From the NCBI GenBank assembly GCA_027704905.1, contig JANIIK010000500.1:1-64000 (forward strand): a stretch of 64,000 nt of DNA, given 5' to 3'. The notes under the pieces are model-generated. The model was not told the DNA's origin. It did not search any database and was given only the letters and a program-made list of their open reading frames with translations. The stretch comes from Muraenolepis orangiensis. Its lineage: Eukaryota > Chordata > Actinopteri > Gadiformes > Muraenolepididae. Of this stretch, positions 63,315 to 64,000 are shown piece after piece. The position numbers and the translations under genes were made by a program. Position 1 is the stretch's first letter. Each line of letters begins with the position of its first letter.

Positions 63315-64000
63315 CACCTATAAGTACCTGGGGCTGCAGCTGGACAATAAACTGGACTGGTCAGCTAACACCGACACGCTGTACAAGAAGGGGCAGAGTC
63401 GACTTTATTTCCTTAGGAGGTCCTTCAACATGTTTTACCAGTCTGTTGTTGCCAGTGTCCTCTTCTACGCTGTGGTGTGCTGGGGAGGCAGCATTAAGAA
63501 GAGGGACGCCACTGGGACAGGCTGGTGAGGAGAGCTGGCTCTGTGGTTGGCACAGAGCTGGATCACCTTATGTCAGTAGCTGAGAAACGGACCCTCAGCA
63601 AACTGATGTCCATCATGGACAACGCACGTCATCCCCTACACAGCACGGTCATGAAGCAGAGGAGTGTGTTCAGTGGTAGACTACTATCCCAACAGTGCTC
63701 CACAGAGAGACTGAGGAAGTCGTTTGTTCCCCAGGCCATACGACTATTCAACTCTTCCCAGAGTGGACGGGGGGAGACTGACTTTTGGGCATGAGGCCTC
63801 CACTGTTACACACACCTGCTCTGTGACCCCAAAACACAACTACCTTTATTTGCACTACTTACACTTATTGAATTCTGTATTTTATTGGTATTTATTACAA
63901 TAGATATTTGTATAATTTTTGTTTTAATATAGTATATTTTCCACTTCTTGTTTATTGTAATTTATTGTAATTTTCTAATTCTAATTGTGTTTTAGATAAG
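63315..64000 (+). pseudogene. LINE E C-terminus and 3' UTR after the LINE A2 insertion
   Basis: Resumes TYKYLGLQLDNKLDWSANTD, KKGQSRLYFLRRSFNMFYQS and VLFYAVVCWGGSIKKRDA, then a small deletion and shift at 63515. It continues RRAGSVVGTELDHLMSVAEK, RHPLHSTVMKQRSVFSGRLL and SFVPQAIRLFNSS, stop 63792-63794. The AT-rich 3' UTR (63795-64000) continues past the window edge; its tail is not seen. Confidence 0.8.

Overview
This window is eukaryotic and almost certainly teleost fish DNA. The evidence is the mix of retroelements: a chromodomain-bearing Ty3/gypsy element, a Ty1/copia remnant, a BEL/Pao element, a Gmr1-like gypsy element with integrase upstream of RNase H, L2 LINEs with the typical (ATGTAA)n tail, Rex1/CR1-like LINEs, RTE-like LINEs and a tRNA-derived SINE. 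Class names rest on recognised protein motifs, tails and terminal repeats, with no database comparison. There is no intact host gene. Host material is limited to a broken BET-family bromodomain fragment (48.3-50.0 kb), the first coding exons of a SAMD3-like multigene-family member with an in-frame stop (20.6-20.9 kb) and one unassigned exon-like fragment (42.9-43.1 kb).

Layout. 1-4047: copia remnant (-), a 28-bp-arm hairpin, the 5' half of an RTE-like LINE (-), a gypsy remnant (-), a Rex1-like LINE tail (-) and 57 bp of BEL. 4048-12133: a chromovirus with 326-bp LTRs and a 5-bp target duplication; a near full-length LINE with an uninterrupted 981-codon ORF has inserted into it (5632-8851, -). 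12139-18720: L2 copy C1, Rex1-like LINE A3 and older LINE relics. 18721-20990: mostly unique DNA with an NRF1-like site, palindromes and the SAMD3-like exons. 21006-25662: Gmr1-like element whose right LTR is split. 24.6-30.5 kb: three arrays of one 33/34-bp minisatellite, about 138 units in all. 30471-41138: BEL/Pao element (-) invaded by L2 copy C2 (+), itself invaded by another L2-clade LINE (D, -), itself invaded by L2 copy C3 (-). 43236-44838: RTE-like LINE (-) whose C-terminal coding part has expanded into a 34-bp minisatellite. 45.6-47.9 kb: Rex1-like LINE relics and a retroviral-type LTR end with a tRNA-Lys-like primer site. 48341-50000: BET pseudogene. 50326-59030: RTE-like LINE with a SINE in it, a second chromovirus lacking LTRs, two RTE-like LINE pieces and a solo LTR. 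59120-64000: Rex1-like LINE E with an in-frame 24-bp minisatellite, interrupted by a nearly identical second copy of LINE A.

The genes do not form a pathway. The main biological content is insertion order, readable from target duplications and resumed reading frames, and three minisatellites born in or next to retroelements. The youngest elements appear to be LINE A copies A1 and A2, whose 425 shared residues differ at one position, and the 4048 chromovirus. I saw no sign of an undescribed gene system. The most unusual structures are the relocated LTR half with its minisatellite, the six-frame-open LINE minisatellite and the nested inverted L2 stack.
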